Positions 8,480 to 17,132 of a stretch of DNA of 64,000 nucleotides are shown here, in pieces (within the stretch, counting starts at the first letter, position 1; each line of letters begins with the position of its first letter). Location: assembly GCA_964494505.1 (NCBI GenBank), contig CAZBRO010000022.1, forward strand, positions 29,233-93,232, written 5' to 3'. The DNA comes from CAIYRG01 sp964494505 (lineage in GTDB: Bacteria; Pseudomonadota; Alphaproteobacteria; Micropepsales; Micropepsaceae). The position numbers and the translations under genes were made by a program. The notes below the pieces were generated by a model. The model had not been told where the DNA came from. It saw only the letters and a list, made by a program, of their open reading frames with translations, and did not search any database.

Positions 8480-9304
8480 CTATTTGAACAGCGACAGAAT
8501 GATCTGAGGCTGCGCGTTCGCGATGGACAGTGCCTGGACGCCGAGCTGCTGCTTGACCTGCAAGGATTGCAGCTTTGCGCTTTCGACCGCCATATCGGCA
8601 TCCACAAGGTTGCCGATACCGCTATTCAACGTATCCACCAGTTTCGAGACGAAGTCGTTCTGGATGGTGAACTTCTTTTCCCCCGAAGCGAGCTTCGCCA
8701 GGGATGCGTTCACGTTCTGGATCGATGAATTGATGGTGGAGATCATCGCCGAGGCTTTGGCCTGGGTCGAGATCGTCGATGTGGTCTTGATGGTGACAAC
8801 CGAACCGGAGAGCTTCAAGGCCACGCCGGCGACGGTGATCTTCTTGGAGCCGTCGGCGGACGCGAGCGCCGTGATGTTGGCGACCGATCCGTCGACCAGA
8901 TTGGTGCCGTTGAACTGCGCATTCTGCACGATGGCGGTGATCTGGTCGCGCAAAGCCGTGAAATCCGCATTCAGCGCATTGCGGCTTGCGGTATCGAGCG
9001 ATGCGTCGGCCGCGGCGAGCGCCTTGGCCTTCAGCTCGTTCAAGAGGTCCGATATCGACTGGCCGGCGGAGATCGCCACATCCACGGTCGAGACGCCGCG
9101 GTTGAGGCTGTCGGAAACCGCCTGGTAGCCGGCTACATTGCCGCGCATGTTCTGCGCGATGGCGTAGGTCGCGCCGTCGTCTTTGGCGGTAGCGACCTTC
9201 AGGCCCGTATTGATGTGGGTCTGAGTGGTTTGGAGATCGTTTTCCGTCTTGTTCAGATATTGCAGCGCGATCATTGCGCCGCTGTTGGTGTTCACGCTTA
9301 ACAT
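8480..9304 (-). CDS. Flagellin 2
   Basis: Second filament subunit, 274 aa, the same length as flagellin 1 and close to it along the whole sequence, with conserved MLSVNTN start and LQVKQQLGVQAL near the end (terminates LFK). AGGAGA lies about 7 bases before the ATG. Differences concentrate in the middle loop (VDGSVANITALASADG against VDGSTANYQALASSDG). Both copies face the same way, so they form direct repeats of about 825 bp around the ATP-grasp/decarboxylase pair. flaF and flbT lie upstream in the same orientation. Confidence 0.96.
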   Translation of the reverse strand: MLSVNTNSGAMIALQYLNKTENDLQTTQTHINTGLKVATAKDDGATYAIAQNMRGNVAGYQAVSDSLNRGVSTVDVAISAGQSISDLLNELKAKALAAADASLDTASRNALNADFTALRDQITAIVQNAQFNGTNLVDGSVANITALASADGSKKITVAGVALKLSGSVVTIKTTSTISTQAKASAMISTINSSIQNVNASLAKLASGEKKFTIQNDFVSKLVDTLNSGIGNLVDADMAVESAKLQSLQVKQQLGVQALSIANAQPQIILSLFK

Positions 9305-9346
9305 GGTGCTTCTCCTATGCCGTTTTGGCCGCTTCTTGGCGTTCTT

Positions 9347-9368
9347 GCCCAATAAGGGCCTAATGCCC
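9347..9368 (-). promoter_or_regulatory. Mutually exclusive hairpins at the start of the flagellin 2 mRNA
   Basis: The plus strand reads GCCC-AATAA-GGGC-CTAAT-GCCC (9347-9368). The central GGGC can pair with either outer GCCC but not both, so two alternative 4-bp stems compete. The predicted transcript start is near 9369, placing the structure at the extreme 5' end. This is a plausible FlbT target, by inference. Confidence 0.45.
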
Positions 9369-9379
9369 GCATTCGGATT

Positions 9380-9395
9380 TGCAACCGCTGGGCCA
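9380..9395 (-). promoter_or_regulatory. Sigma-54-type (-24/-12) promoter for flagellin 2
   Basis: Minus strand reads TGGCCCAGCGGTTGCA, very close to the TGGCAC-N5-TTGCA consensus with the required GG-N10-GC spacing. The predicted start near 9369 gives a leader of about 65 bases. Confidence 0.82.
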
Positions 9396-9670
9396 AGTGG
9401 CTGCGCGGCAAGTGTTTGTTTTCCCTAACATATTTTTGCAGGCGCCGGCGCGCGCCCCGGGAAAAATCTGCCGCCGGGTCATTCCCGCCCGGCCGAATCT
9501 GCAATCGGGATGGAGAAATGCACCGGGCGCTCACCACCGAACCCGAGAGGGCCGATCGCATGGGAGGAGGCAGAGATACGGAGTCGGTGAATTGGGCCGC
9601 TCGAACGAGGCGGGGGGAGAAAATCGAATCTCCGCGCTCGCCGCGCATGCGGCAATCCAACAGGGCTACG

Positions 9671-9700
9671 AAAAAAGGCCGGCCTAGGCCGCCTGGAGCC
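9671..9700 (-). terminator. Possible terminator after flaF
   Basis: On the minus strand the flaF stop is embedded in GGCC-rich self-complementary sequence followed directly by six T residues (A run at 9671-9676). The stem is short, so the call is tentative. Confidence 0.4.
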
Positions 9701-10031
9701 CTTGCATGACGTTACGGTTGATGTCGATCAGCGGCTCGAGGGACACGCCCTGCGCCATCACCTGACTCGAATATTTCGTCACCCAAATCGAGAGCGAGAT
9801 GATCTGCGCGCGCAACGGCTTGGGAAGCCGATTGGCATCGTCCATGCAGTCGACCGCGAGCGTGCTCCACAGGCGCCGGTTCCAATCGATCGCCTCGATC
9901 AGATTCACGCCTTTGGCGCCGGAGGCCTGGGCATCCAGCAAAGCGCCGGTCACCTGGCCGAACAGCCGGTATTCCGCGCTTCTCGGATTGTCAGCCGCGC
10001 GCTGCGCTTTTTGATACGCTGTCACTGCCAT
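9684..10031 (-). CDS. flaF: Flagellar biosynthesis regulator FlaF
   Basis: 115 aa, a full-length FlaF-family protein (AYQKAQRAADNPRSAEYRLFGQV near the start; WTKYSSQV-like VTKYSSQVMAQGVSLEPLIDIN near the end). In Caulobacter FlaF is needed for flagellin synthesis and secretion and opposes FlbT. Its start lies inside the 3' end of flbT (41-base overlap), so the two regulators are produced together. Confidence 0.93.
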   Translation of the reverse strand: MAVTAYQKAQRAADNPRSAEYRLFGQVTGALLDAQASGAKGVNLIEAIDWNRRLWSTLAVDCMDDANRLPKPLRAQIISLSIWVTKYSSQVMAQGVSLEPLIDINRNVMQGLQAA

Positions 10032-10416
10032 AGTTAAGCCGCTCTTGCTCGAATTCGAAAAGATTTCTGCATTTGACCAGCGCCTTGTAATAGGCGCCGC
10101 TCATCACATCGCTGCTGATCTCGACGCAGGCGGTAAGCGCCTTGCGGTCGCGGATCGCCTCCATGAACTCGGTCATCCGCAGCGCGAACTGTCCGTAATA
10201 GACATCCGCCTCCTCGGGATCGAGATACATCATCATGATCGGGAAATAGATGCGCTTGGCCGGCGTATTCGCCTCGTCGGCCTGCATGATGTCCTTTTCC
10301 CTGAGGATGCAGGCTTTGTTCTGGATCACCAGGCTGGCGCGCTTGTCGCCATTGGCGAGCACCGCGCCGTTGAGCACGAATTTCTCGCCGGGTTTCAGGG
10401 AGAGTTTGAGCGGCAT
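9991..10416 (-). CDS. flbT: Flagellin translational repressor FlbT
   Basis: 141 aa, FlbT family (MPLKLSLKPGEKFVLNGAVL; NKACILREKDIM; RIYFPIMMMYLD). In Caulobacter FlbT binds the 5' leader of flagellin mRNA and promotes its decay until the hook is complete. Here both flagellin leaders start with hairpins that could serve as targets. It is the first gene of the flbT-flaF pair and is divergent from the TPR protein gene at 10577. Confidence 0.94.
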   Translation of the reverse strand: MPLKLSLKPGEKFVLNGAVLANGDKRASLVIQNKACILREKDIMQADEANTPAKRIYFPIMMMYLDPEEADVYYGQFALRMTEFMEAIRDRKALTACVEISSDVMSGAYYKALVKCRNLFEFEQERLNYGSDSVSKSAARG

Positions 10417-10576
10417 GGAGGTCCTCGGCCAAAGGCGCGCTGAATGCGCGTCGGAAGCGACCTTAGGCCTGACTGGTTAACATTCCGCTGCCGGATCGAT
10501 TTCAGGCCGATGAAAACGTCTTCACGCAAATTTAGCCGTGTTGGCGTTTTATGGGCTGCTTGGCAGGAGAAGAGAG

Positions 10577-12343
10577 ATGGCGCAGCCGGCGCAGCTGATC
10601 CTCAACGATTATGATGCACGCACCGTGGTGGGCGCGGCCGATGAAGCGGTGGCCCGCGTGGAAGCTGCGACCCTTGCGGTCGCCACCATCGCCGCGCGCG
10701 CGCAGTCGAACAAATTCCTGGCGCGCGCGCTCAAGGCCTGGAAACGCGGCGATACCGCGAAGACGGCCAAATGGTCGCTCAAGGCGACCGACGCCGATGA
10801 ATCCAATGCACAGGCTTTTCATCTGCTCGCGATTGCGCTCGACAAGCTCGGGCATCTGCGCGAAGCCCTTGTTACGTACGAGCGCGCGTTTGCGCTCGAT
10901 CCCGACGATTCCGATCTTCTGCTCAATCTTGGCCTGACGGCGTGGAATCTCGACCTTCTGGACGGCGCCGAGCGTATGTTTCGCCTGTTCATCGAGAAGC
11001 GCCCCGAGAACCCGGCGGGCTACAACAATCTCGGCAGCATCCAGCGCGACAAGGGCAACCTCAACGCCGCGATAGAGACCCTCAAGGGCGCGATCTATCG
11101 GATGCCCGAACAGGCGATGCTGTGGAATTCGCTTGCGACCGCGCTCGCCGAGGAAGGCCGCGCGGAGGAGAGTCTCGTCTTCTATCGGGAGGCGTTGAGG
11201 CTCGATCCGAAATTCGCGCGCGTGTGGCACAATCTCGGCTACTCGTTTGCGCATTTGGGGCGCTTGGACGAGGCCGTTTCCGCCTACGATTCGGCGCTTT
11301 CGCTGGTGGACAACGCGCACGAACGAATCGAAAGCCGCCATTCGCGCAGCCTCGGTCTCGTCGGCATGGGGAGGCTCGAAGAGGGCTTCGCCGAATATGA
11401 AGTGCGCCATTCGCCGGAATTCCGCGCCTGGCTGTTGCATTATACCAAGGCCCCGGTGTGGCGCGGCGAGCCGCTCGACGGCAAGCGCATCCTCATCGTT
11501 GGCGAGCAGGGCCTAGGCGATGAGCTGATGTTTGCCAATGTGTTGCCCGATGTGGCGCGTGCGGTGGGCGAAACGGGCAAGCTTCAAATCGCCGTCGATC
11601 CGAGACTTGTGCCGATCTTCAAACGCTCTTTTCCGGGCGCCGAAGTGGGCGATTACGACGATGGCAAGCTCGAAGGCAAACCCGTACGCGTCTTTCCCTG
11701 GGCGCGCGCGAATGGTGATCCCGACTTTTACGCGCCGATGGGAACGCCGCTGAGCATTTTCCGAAAGCATGTGACCGACTTTCCGAAAGCAGCCTTCCTG
11801 AAGTCCGATTCCGACAAGCGTGACGCTTTCCGGGCGCGCTTGCGCGAAATCGGACCCGGTCCCTATGTCGGCATCTGCTGGCGATCGATGGTGATGGGGG
11901 CCAAGCGCGGCAAATACTACAGCGCGCTGGATGCCTGGGGGCCGATCCTGAGCACGCCGGGCGTCACCTTCGTCAACCTGCAATATGGCGAAGTCTCCGC
12001 CGAGCTTGCCCGCGCGTCCGAGAAATTCGGCGTTCCGATTCATGCCTTGGGCGATCTCAACCTGAAGGACGATCTCGATGGCGCGGCCGCACTCACCGAT
12101 GCCTGCGACCTGGTGATTTCAGCCCCGACGGCGGCGGCCGCTATGGCCGGCGCGCTGGGACGCGAAACCTGGTTCCTGACCGCGAGCCGGGTGTGGCCGC
12201 AACTCGGCACCGATCATTATCCCTGGTACCGCGCGAGCCGCGTGTTCGCCTGCGAAAAATTCGCCGATTGGAACGCGTTGATCCCGCGCGTGCGGGACGC
12301 GCTCGACGCATTCGTCGCGAACGGGTCAGCCGCTCAGGCGTGA
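10577..12343 (+). CDS. TPR protein with glycosyltransferase-like C-terminal domain, possible flagellin modification protein
   Basis: 588 aa. The N-terminal 300 residues carry about six TPR units (for example AQAFHLLAIALDKLGHLREAL, ARVWHNLGYSFAHLGRLDEAV). The second half (GKRILIVGEQGLGDELMFANVLPD; GPYVGICWRSMVMG; CDLVISAPTAAAAMAGALGRETWFL) resembles family 9/41 type glycosyltransferase folds. The ATG at 10577 is preceded by GGAGAAGAG, which is better than an upstream TTG at 10538. The Caulobacter flbT/flaF region carries a comparable TPR gene, flbA, so a role in flagellin modification is plausible; the sugar donor is unknown. Confidence 0.72.
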   Translation: MAQPAQLILNDYDARTVVGAADEAVARVEAATLAVATIAARAQSNKFLARALKAWKRGDTAKTAKWSLKATDADESNAQAFHLLAIALDKLGHLREALVTYERAFALDPDDSDLLLNLGLTAWNLDLLDGAERMFRLFIEKRPENPAGYNNLGSIQRDKGNLNAAIETLKGAIYRMPEQAMLWNSLATALAEEGRAEESLVFYREALRLDPKFARVWHNLGYSFAHLGRLDEAVSAYDSALSLVDNAHERIESRHSRSLGLVGMGRLEEGFAEYEVRHSPEFRAWLLHYTKAPVWRGEPLDGKRILIVGEQGLGDELMFANVLPDVARAVGETGKLQIAVDPRLVPIFKRSFPGAEVGDYDDGKLEGKPVRVFPWARANGDPDFYAPMGTPLSIFRKHVTDFPKAAFLKSDSDKRDAFRARLREIGPGPYVGICWRSMVMGAKRGKYYSALDAWGPILSTPGVTFVNLQYGEVSAELARASEKFGVPIHALGDLNLKDDLDGAAALTDACDLVISAPTAAAAMAGALGRETWFLTASRVWPQLGTDHYPWYRASRVFACEKFADWNALIPRVRDALDAFVANGSAAQA

Positions 12344-12805
12344 TGGCTCGCGCCGTTGCGGCGGCGGCTTGTCCAATATTGGCCCCATCGTGCCCTCGGT
12401 ATTCCACACGCCTTCCACCCTCGGATCGATTTCGCCTTCGCGATACATCCGGATGGTGATGTCGAGGCCAGGCCGGAAATAATTCAGATTGCGGGAGACC
12501 GTGAGGAAGTTCGCTCCTGGCTTGCCCAGGGTGTTGGGCAACAGGTTGCGAAAGATCTGGTTGTCCACCATGACGCCGGAAATGCTCGCATCGCCCGCCT
12601 TTAGGATAATGAAATAACGATAGCCGTGCACGCGGGTGACCCGGCCGGCTTCCGTCAGCGCATCCTGGATGACCTTTTCGCGGGCGGCGGAATTGGTGCC
12701 GAGGCTGGAGATCAGGGCCATGTTCTCCGCCAACATGGTGCTCTTTGGCGCCGCGCATCCGCAGAGCGCCAAGACGGTCACCAAAAGGGCAATGGCTTTC
12801 CGCAT
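12326..12805 (-). CDS. Small lipoprotein of unknown function
   Basis: 159 aa from the chosen ATG (MRKAIALLV), with a lipoprotein signal sequence ending in LALCGCAAP. An ATG 27 bases further upstream (12832) gives a less regular leader. The mature part has no family I recognise; it ends in a Pro/Arg-rich tail. The 3' end overlaps the TPR gene by 18 bases in convergent orientation. It follows the esterase gene in the same direction. Confidence 0.65.
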   Translation of the reverse strand: MRKAIALLVTVLALCGCAAPKSTMLAENMALISSLGTNSAAREKVIQDALTEAGRVTRVHGYRYFIILKAGDASISGVMVDNQIFRNLLPNTLGKPGANFLTVSRNLNYFRPGLDITIRMYREGEIDPRVEGVWNTEGTMGPILDKPPPQRREPSRLSG

Positions 12806-12838
12806 GGCAATACGCCGGTAATTTTCGCGCAAACCGGC

Positions 12839-13528
12839 CTAGCGTGCAAATGGCGCCGCAATGGGTCCTGTGCGGGGAGCGCGCCCGGAGAATGCGTCGA
12901 CCAGGAATTGGCCCGCAAGCGCGAGTCCCACCGCATCGATGCCGTGCCCGAGACCCTTGCTCATATGCCACTGCACCGGCACCCCTGCATTGCCCAACGC
13001 GTTGGCCGACATGAACAGCGCCTGGGGCGGAATCACCTGGTCGGCATCGCCATGCAGCAGCAGGACCGGCGGCGCGTTCTCCGAGTGGTGGAGCGTCTCT
13101 CCCCCCGTCAGCAGGCCCGAGAAGCCCACGATTGCAGCCGGCGCGGGCTTCCGCCGCAAGCCGACATAGAGCGACATCATGGTCCCGTGACTGAATCCGA
13201 CGAGGGCCAGCCTATCGCCCGTCAGATTCAGGCGTTTGAGCTCGGCGTCCAGAAAGGCGTTCAGTTTGGGAGCCGCGGCCTCCGTCCCTTGCAATGTCTC
13301 GTGGGGGTCGAGGCGCGACAGCGGAAACCACTGATAGCCCGCCCCTGCTATCGCGCAGCGCTCCGGCGCGTGCGGCGCGACGAAGGCGGCAGAGGGAAGC
13401 GACGTTTGCCAGTGCGGTACCAACCCGATCAGATCGTTACCGTCCGACCCGTAGCCGTGGCAGAGCACGACGAGATGGCTCGCGGGCGGGCGCAAGGGTG
13501 GCACGCGCGGGCCGTCAAGCATGCTCAT
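12839..13528 (-). CDS. Alpha/beta hydrolase, carboxylesterase/phospholipase family
   Basis: 229 aa serine esterase of the YpfH/acyl-protein-thioesterase type. The nucleophile lies in GFSHG, the acid in LLHGDADQVIPP and the histidine in GLGHGID, with oxyanion segment LCHGYGSDGNDL. There is no signal peptide, so it is cytoplasmic. It is divergent from gluQ, whose start is 32 bases away. The exact ester substrate is not predictable. Confidence 0.85.
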   Translation of the reverse strand: MSMLDGPRVPPLRPPASHLVVLCHGYGSDGNDLIGLVPHWQTSLPSAAFVAPHAPERCAIAGAGYQWFPLSRLDPHETLQGTEAAAPKLNAFLDAELKRLNLTGDRLALVGFSHGTMMSLYVGLRRKPAPAAIVGFSGLLTGGETLHHSENAPPVLLLHGDADQVIPPQALFMSANALGNAGVPVQWHMSKGLGHGIDAVGLALAGQFLVDAFSGRAPRTGPIAAPFAR

Positions 13529-13560
13529 GGTCGCCTTTTCAATGTAGATTCAGGGAACCC

Positions 13561-14427
13561 ATGATTGTCACCCGCTTCGCGCCAAGTCCAACCGGATTTC
13601 TGCATCTGGGCCATGCCTATGCGGCTGAGTTCGCTTTCGATGCGGCGAAAGAAGCCAATGGGCGCTTTCTGTTGCGAATCGAGGACATCGACAGGACCCG
13701 CTGCCGCCCCGAATTCGAGCAGGCGATCCTAGAGGATCTCGGCTGGCTCGGGCTGACCTGGGAGGAGCCGGTCCGGCGCCAATCGGAGCACTTCCCCGAC
13801 TACGCCGCAGCCCTGGAGCGGCTTCGGAGAAAGGGTCTCATCTATCCCTGTTTCTGCACCCGCAAAGACATCGCCCAAGAGATCGCGCGCGCGGGCATTG
13901 CGCCAATGGCCGCCGAATTGTCCGGCGAGGGCCCACCCTATCCCGGCATCTGCCGGGACTTATCGGCGGAAGACAAAGCGGAGCGTCTCGCCGCAGGCCG
14001 GCCCTACGCGCTCCGCCTGGATTCGGGCAGGGCAATGGCGCTGGTTGGGCGGAAGATCTCATTCGAAGAACGGGGCCGGGGACCCAACGGCGAGACCGGC
14101 GCCCAACTCGCCCGCCCCGAGTTCCTTGGCGATATCGTGCTTGCCCGCAAGGAATGCCCCGCGAGCTATCATCTGGCGGTCGTGGTGGACGACGCCCTTC
14201 AAGGCGTGACCCTCGTCACAAGAGGCCAGGACCTGTTCCCCGCAACCCATATCCAGCGGCTTTTGCAGGTCCTGCTTGATCTCCCGGAACCGGCCTATGC
14301 CCATCACCGGCTGATCCTGGATGAAGCGGGGCGGAAATTTTCCAAGCGAGACAAGAGCCCCACTCTCTCAAGCTTGCGTCAGGCAGGCCTCACGCCCCAG
14401 GCGGTCAAGGCCATGATTGGTCCTTAG
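13561..14427 (+). CDS. gluQ: Glutamyl-Q tRNA(Asp) synthetase
   Basis: 288 aa, a GluRS catalytic domain without the anticodon-binding domain. It activates glutamate and attaches it to queuosine in tRNA(Asp). Visible are RFAPSPTGFLHLGH (HIGH motif), FCTRKDI with cysteines of the zinc knuckle, and KFSKRDKS (KMSKS motif). The ATG at 13561 starts the protein directly at MIVTRFAPS; an open frame continues upstream without homology. The length agrees with the family. Confidence 0.93.
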   Translation: MIVTRFAPSPTGFLHLGHAYAAEFAFDAAKEANGRFLLRIEDIDRTRCRPEFEQAILEDLGWLGLTWEEPVRRQSEHFPDYAAALERLRRKGLIYPCFCTRKDIAQEIARAGIAPMAAELSGEGPPYPGICRDLSAEDKAERLAAGRPYALRLDSGRAMALVGRKISFEERGRGPNGETGAQLARPEFLGDIVLARKECPASYHLAVVVDDALQGVTLVTRGQDLFPATHIQRLLQVLLDLPEPAYAHHRLILDEAGRKFSKRDKSPTLSSLRQAGLTPQAVKAMIGP

Positions 14428-14531
14428 ACATTTTGGGCGCGACCCAACCGGACCATTTGCAGAAGCACGGTTAATTGCGGCATAAGCGCCTCTTCGGCCG
14501 AAACGGCCGCCAGCGCCCAAGGGAGGCATTC

Positions 14532-14819
14532 GTGATTGCAAAAGGTCAAACATTTACCGGTATTACCATCTGCCTGGACGGCGGCACCTTCACCGACTGC
14601 CGCTTCGAGCGCTGCACCATCGTCATCTCCGGCCTGCTGCCGATCGCGCTGGAGAACCCGCGTTTCGTCGACTGCCAGTGGAGCTTCATCGGCCCAGCCT
14701 CGACGACCGTCTCCTTCATGGCGGCCATGTACCGGGCGGGCGCCAAGGAACTGATCGAAGCGACCTGCAACAGCATCATGGGCAAAGGCCCGAAGCCCGC
14801 CGCGCTTGGTGGCGCGTAG
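14532..14819 (+). CDS. Small protein with pentapeptide-repeat-like strands, unknown function
   Basis: 95 aa. The GTG at 14532 has GGGAGG 5 bases upstream, which decides the start. The sequence GGTFTDCRFERCTIVISG then NPRFVDCQWSFIG looks like two or three turns of a pentapeptide/beta-helix fold. The rest is a short helical tail with no cysteine motif beyond C-x-S. No signal peptide. It stands alone between gluQ and the DUF885 gene. Confidence 0.6.
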   Translation: MIAKGQTFTGITICLDGGTFTDCRFERCTIVISGLLPIALENPRFVDCQWSFIGPASTTVSFMAAMYRAGAKELIEATCNSIMGKGPKPAALGGA

Positions 14820-14973
14820 CAATCGTCGAGAGCCCGGTGCGGGAACGTAAGCCCCCCGCACCGGAGCGCTTTTCGGCCTTTCCGATTCTTTCGCAAGCGT
14901 AATGGCGCGCGCCATCATTCTGCTGCAAGCTCACGTCAGAGAGCATGAGGCTTAATTTCGGGCGCGCGCGTTC

Positions 14974-16752
14974 ATGCCGCTTTTCAGGGTTTCACTTGCA
15001 GCCGGACTGGCAGCGCTTCTCGCCGCCATGCCCGTGCGCGCGGACACCGACGCCGATCTCGACAAGCTTCTCGCCACCTACCGACAGGCGGAAGGGAAAC
15101 TCACGCCGCCCGAGCGCGACGAACGAGCGGCCGAACGCTATGACGAGGCGATCACCGCTGCCTACCTGAGCGCCCGCCGCCGCATCAACGAGGACACCAG
15201 CGCCAAGCTCGCCCTCATCGACCCCTCCGCGTTGCAGCCGCAGGACGAACTCTCCTACGAGATTTTCCGCTGGGAACTCGACGATGAAGCGCGCGAACTA
15301 AAGCCCGGTATCGCCGACCGCTTCCAATTGCTCGCGCTCAACCAATTCGACGGTGCCCAGATCACCTTTCCGCGCGAGATGCAGGCGCGTTCGGAATCGC
15401 CCTGGAATCGCCCTCAGGACTACGACGATTCCATCCGCCGTATCTTGCGCTTCACGCGCAGCCTCGATGCGGCCATTGCCGAAATGCGCGAAGGCATCAA
15501 AGAGGGCGTGATGCAGCCGCGCGCCATCGTCCGGCGCATGATCGCGCAAGCCGCGATTTTCGCGAATGGCGATCCGGATATGAGCCTGTTCATGGCGCCG
15601 GTGGTTTCCATGCCGGCGCGCATCGAGGCGAGGGACCGCGCGCGCATCGACGGCGCCTATCGCGAGGCCGTGGAGGGCCAACTCATTCCCGCCTATCGGC
15701 GGCTCCTCGCCTTCCTCACCGACGAATATCTGCCGCGTGCGCGCGAACCGATCGGGCTTTCGGCTCTGCCGGGCGGCAGGGAGATGTATCTCTATCTGGT
15801 GAAGAGCGAGACCACGTCCGATCTTTCGCCCGATGCGATCCATGCGCTCGGACTTGCCGACCTCGCGCGCATCGAAGCGGAGATGCAAAAGGCCAAAACC
15901 GAGGCCCATTTTCCCGGTACACTCGCTCAGTTCCGGGCATTCCTGCAAAGCGATGCCCGCTTCAAGTTCAAGGACAAGGCGGCGATGCTTGCCGATTTCA
16001 ACCGTGTCCGCGATACGGTCAACGCGCATCTCTCCGATCTTTTCGCCACCAAGCCGAAGGCCAATCTCACCTTCCGCTTCTACGAATCCTATGTCGCGCC
16101 CGACCGGCCGGCGGCGGAATACCACCCGTCCTCGGCCGACGGCAGGCGGCCGGGCATGGTCTATCTCAACGATTCCGATCTTGCCGACCGTCCCACCTAC
16201 ACCACCGAAGTGCTGGCGATGCACGAAGGTATTCCCGGCCATCATCTGCAGGTGGCCACCACCATGGAGAACAGCGCGCTGCCGCGCTTCCGCCGCTTCG
16301 GCGGGGAGACCGCCTATACGGAAGGCTGGGCGCTTTATGCGGAGACGCTGGGGCCGGAGCTTGGACTTTTTACCGACCCGTACCAGAAGTTCGGCGCGCT
16401 TTCCTTCGATGCCTGGCGTGCGAGCCGGCTCGTGGTGGATACCGGGATTCATTGGCTCGGCTGGACGCGCGAGCAATCGGTCGATTTCATGGTCGCGCAT
16501 GCGGGGCTTTCCAAGAACGAGGCGGCCGAAGAGGTGGACCGCTACATCGCCATGCCGGCGCAGGCGCTTTCCTACAAGATCGGCGAGCGCGAGATTCTCG
16601 ATTTGAAAGCACGCGCGCAAACCGCGCTCGGAGCAAGATTCGACATCCGGCGGTTCCACGAGGCTGTTCTGAAGGACGGCCCCATGCCGCTGCCGATCCT
16701 GGACGCCAAGGTCACGCGCTGGATCGCCGAGGAGAAAGCCAGAGAATCGTAA
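14974..16752 (+). CDS. DUF885 family exported metallopeptidase
   Basis: 592 aa with a cleavable signal peptide ending near AMPVRADT. The metal-binding signature HEGIPGHHLQ and the downstream ETAYTEGWALYAETLG (third ligand glutamate) match the DUF885 zinc-peptidase-like family. The length is typical. It is probably periplasmic and acts on peptides, though no DUF885 substrate can be deduced. The hisE start follows 47 bases after the stop. Confidence 0.85.
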   Translation: MPLFRVSLAAGLAALLAAMPVRADTDADLDKLLATYRQAEGKLTPPERDERAAERYDEAITAAYLSARRRINEDTSAKLALIDPSALQPQDELSYEIFRWELDDEARELKPGIADRFQLLALNQFDGAQITFPREMQARSESPWNRPQDYDDSIRRILRFTRSLDAAIAEMREGIKEGVMQPRAIVRRMIAQAAIFANGDPDMSLFMAPVVSMPARIEARDRARIDGAYREAVEGQLIPAYRRLLAFLTDEYLPRAREPIGLSALPGGREMYLYLVKSETTSDLSPDAIHALGLADLARIEAEMQKAKTEAHFPGTLAQFRAFLQSDARFKFKDKAAMLADFNRVRDTVNAHLSDLFATKPKANLTFRFYESYVAPDRPAAEYHPSSADGRRPGMVYLNDSDLADRPTYTTEVLAMHEGIPGHHLQVATTMENSALPRFRRFGGETAYTEGWALYAETLGPELGLFTDPYQKFGALSFDAWRASRLVVDTGIHWLGWTREQSVDFMVAHAGLSKNEAAEEVDRYIAMPAQALSYKIGEREILDLKARAQTALGARFDIRRFHEAVLKDGPMPLPILDAKVTRWIAEEKARES

Positions 16753-16799
16753 GAGGGGAATCGTTGCACCGGCGCGCGCCAGGTTCCAAACTGCCGCAC

Positions 16800-17120
16800 A
16801 TGACAACGCATCCGATCGACCGATTGTTCGAGCGCGTGGTTTCGCGCAAAGGCGCGGACCCGAAGACGTCCTATACCGCGAAGCTTTTGGGCGAGGGCCG
16901 GCTCAAATGCGCAAAGAAGTTCGGCGAGGAAGCCGTGGAGGCTAGCCTGGCCGCGGTCGCGCAAGACAAAGCCGCGCTCGCGAACGAATCCGCCGACGTG
17001 CTCTATCATCTGGCCGTGCTGTGGGCCGCATGCGGGCTTTCGCCCGAAGAGGTTTACGCAATCCTCGGCGAACGCGAGGCCCAATCGGGCCTCGACGAGA
17101 AAGCATCCCGCAAGAGCTGA
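16800..17120 (+). CDS. hisE: Phosphoribosyl-ATP pyrophosphatase
   Basis: 106 aa, HisE family (MazG-like all-helical fold), which hydrolyses PR-ATP to PR-AMP in histidine synthesis. The characteristic KFGEEAVEASLAA and NESADVLYHLAVLW segments carry the metal-binding Glu and Asp residues. It stands without other his genes in the window. It is convergent with the XRE regulator, with 12 bases between the stops. Confidence 0.92.
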   Translation: MTTHPIDRLFERVVSRKGADPKTSYTAKLLGEGRLKCAKKFGEEAVEASLAAVAQDKAALANESADVLYHLAVLWAACGLSPEEVYAILGEREAQSGLDEKASRKS

Positions 17121-17132
17121 AGAACCGCCGTC

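Larger units (their letters stand above)
9305..9683. other. 379-base intergenic region between flagellin 2 and flaF
   Basis: It contains the flagellin 2 leader and sigma-54-type promoter (9305-9395) and a possible flaF terminator at its right end. The GC-rich part 9400-9670 holds no gene I can support. Enhancer sites for a FlbD-type activator might be expected here but were not recognised. Confidence 0.6.

Noticed and set aside
10543..10556. GG-N10-GC string upstream of the TPR gene, considered as a sigma-54 promoter
   Set aside because: The -12 part is GGGCT rather than TTGCA and the start would fall inside the ribosome site of the gene.
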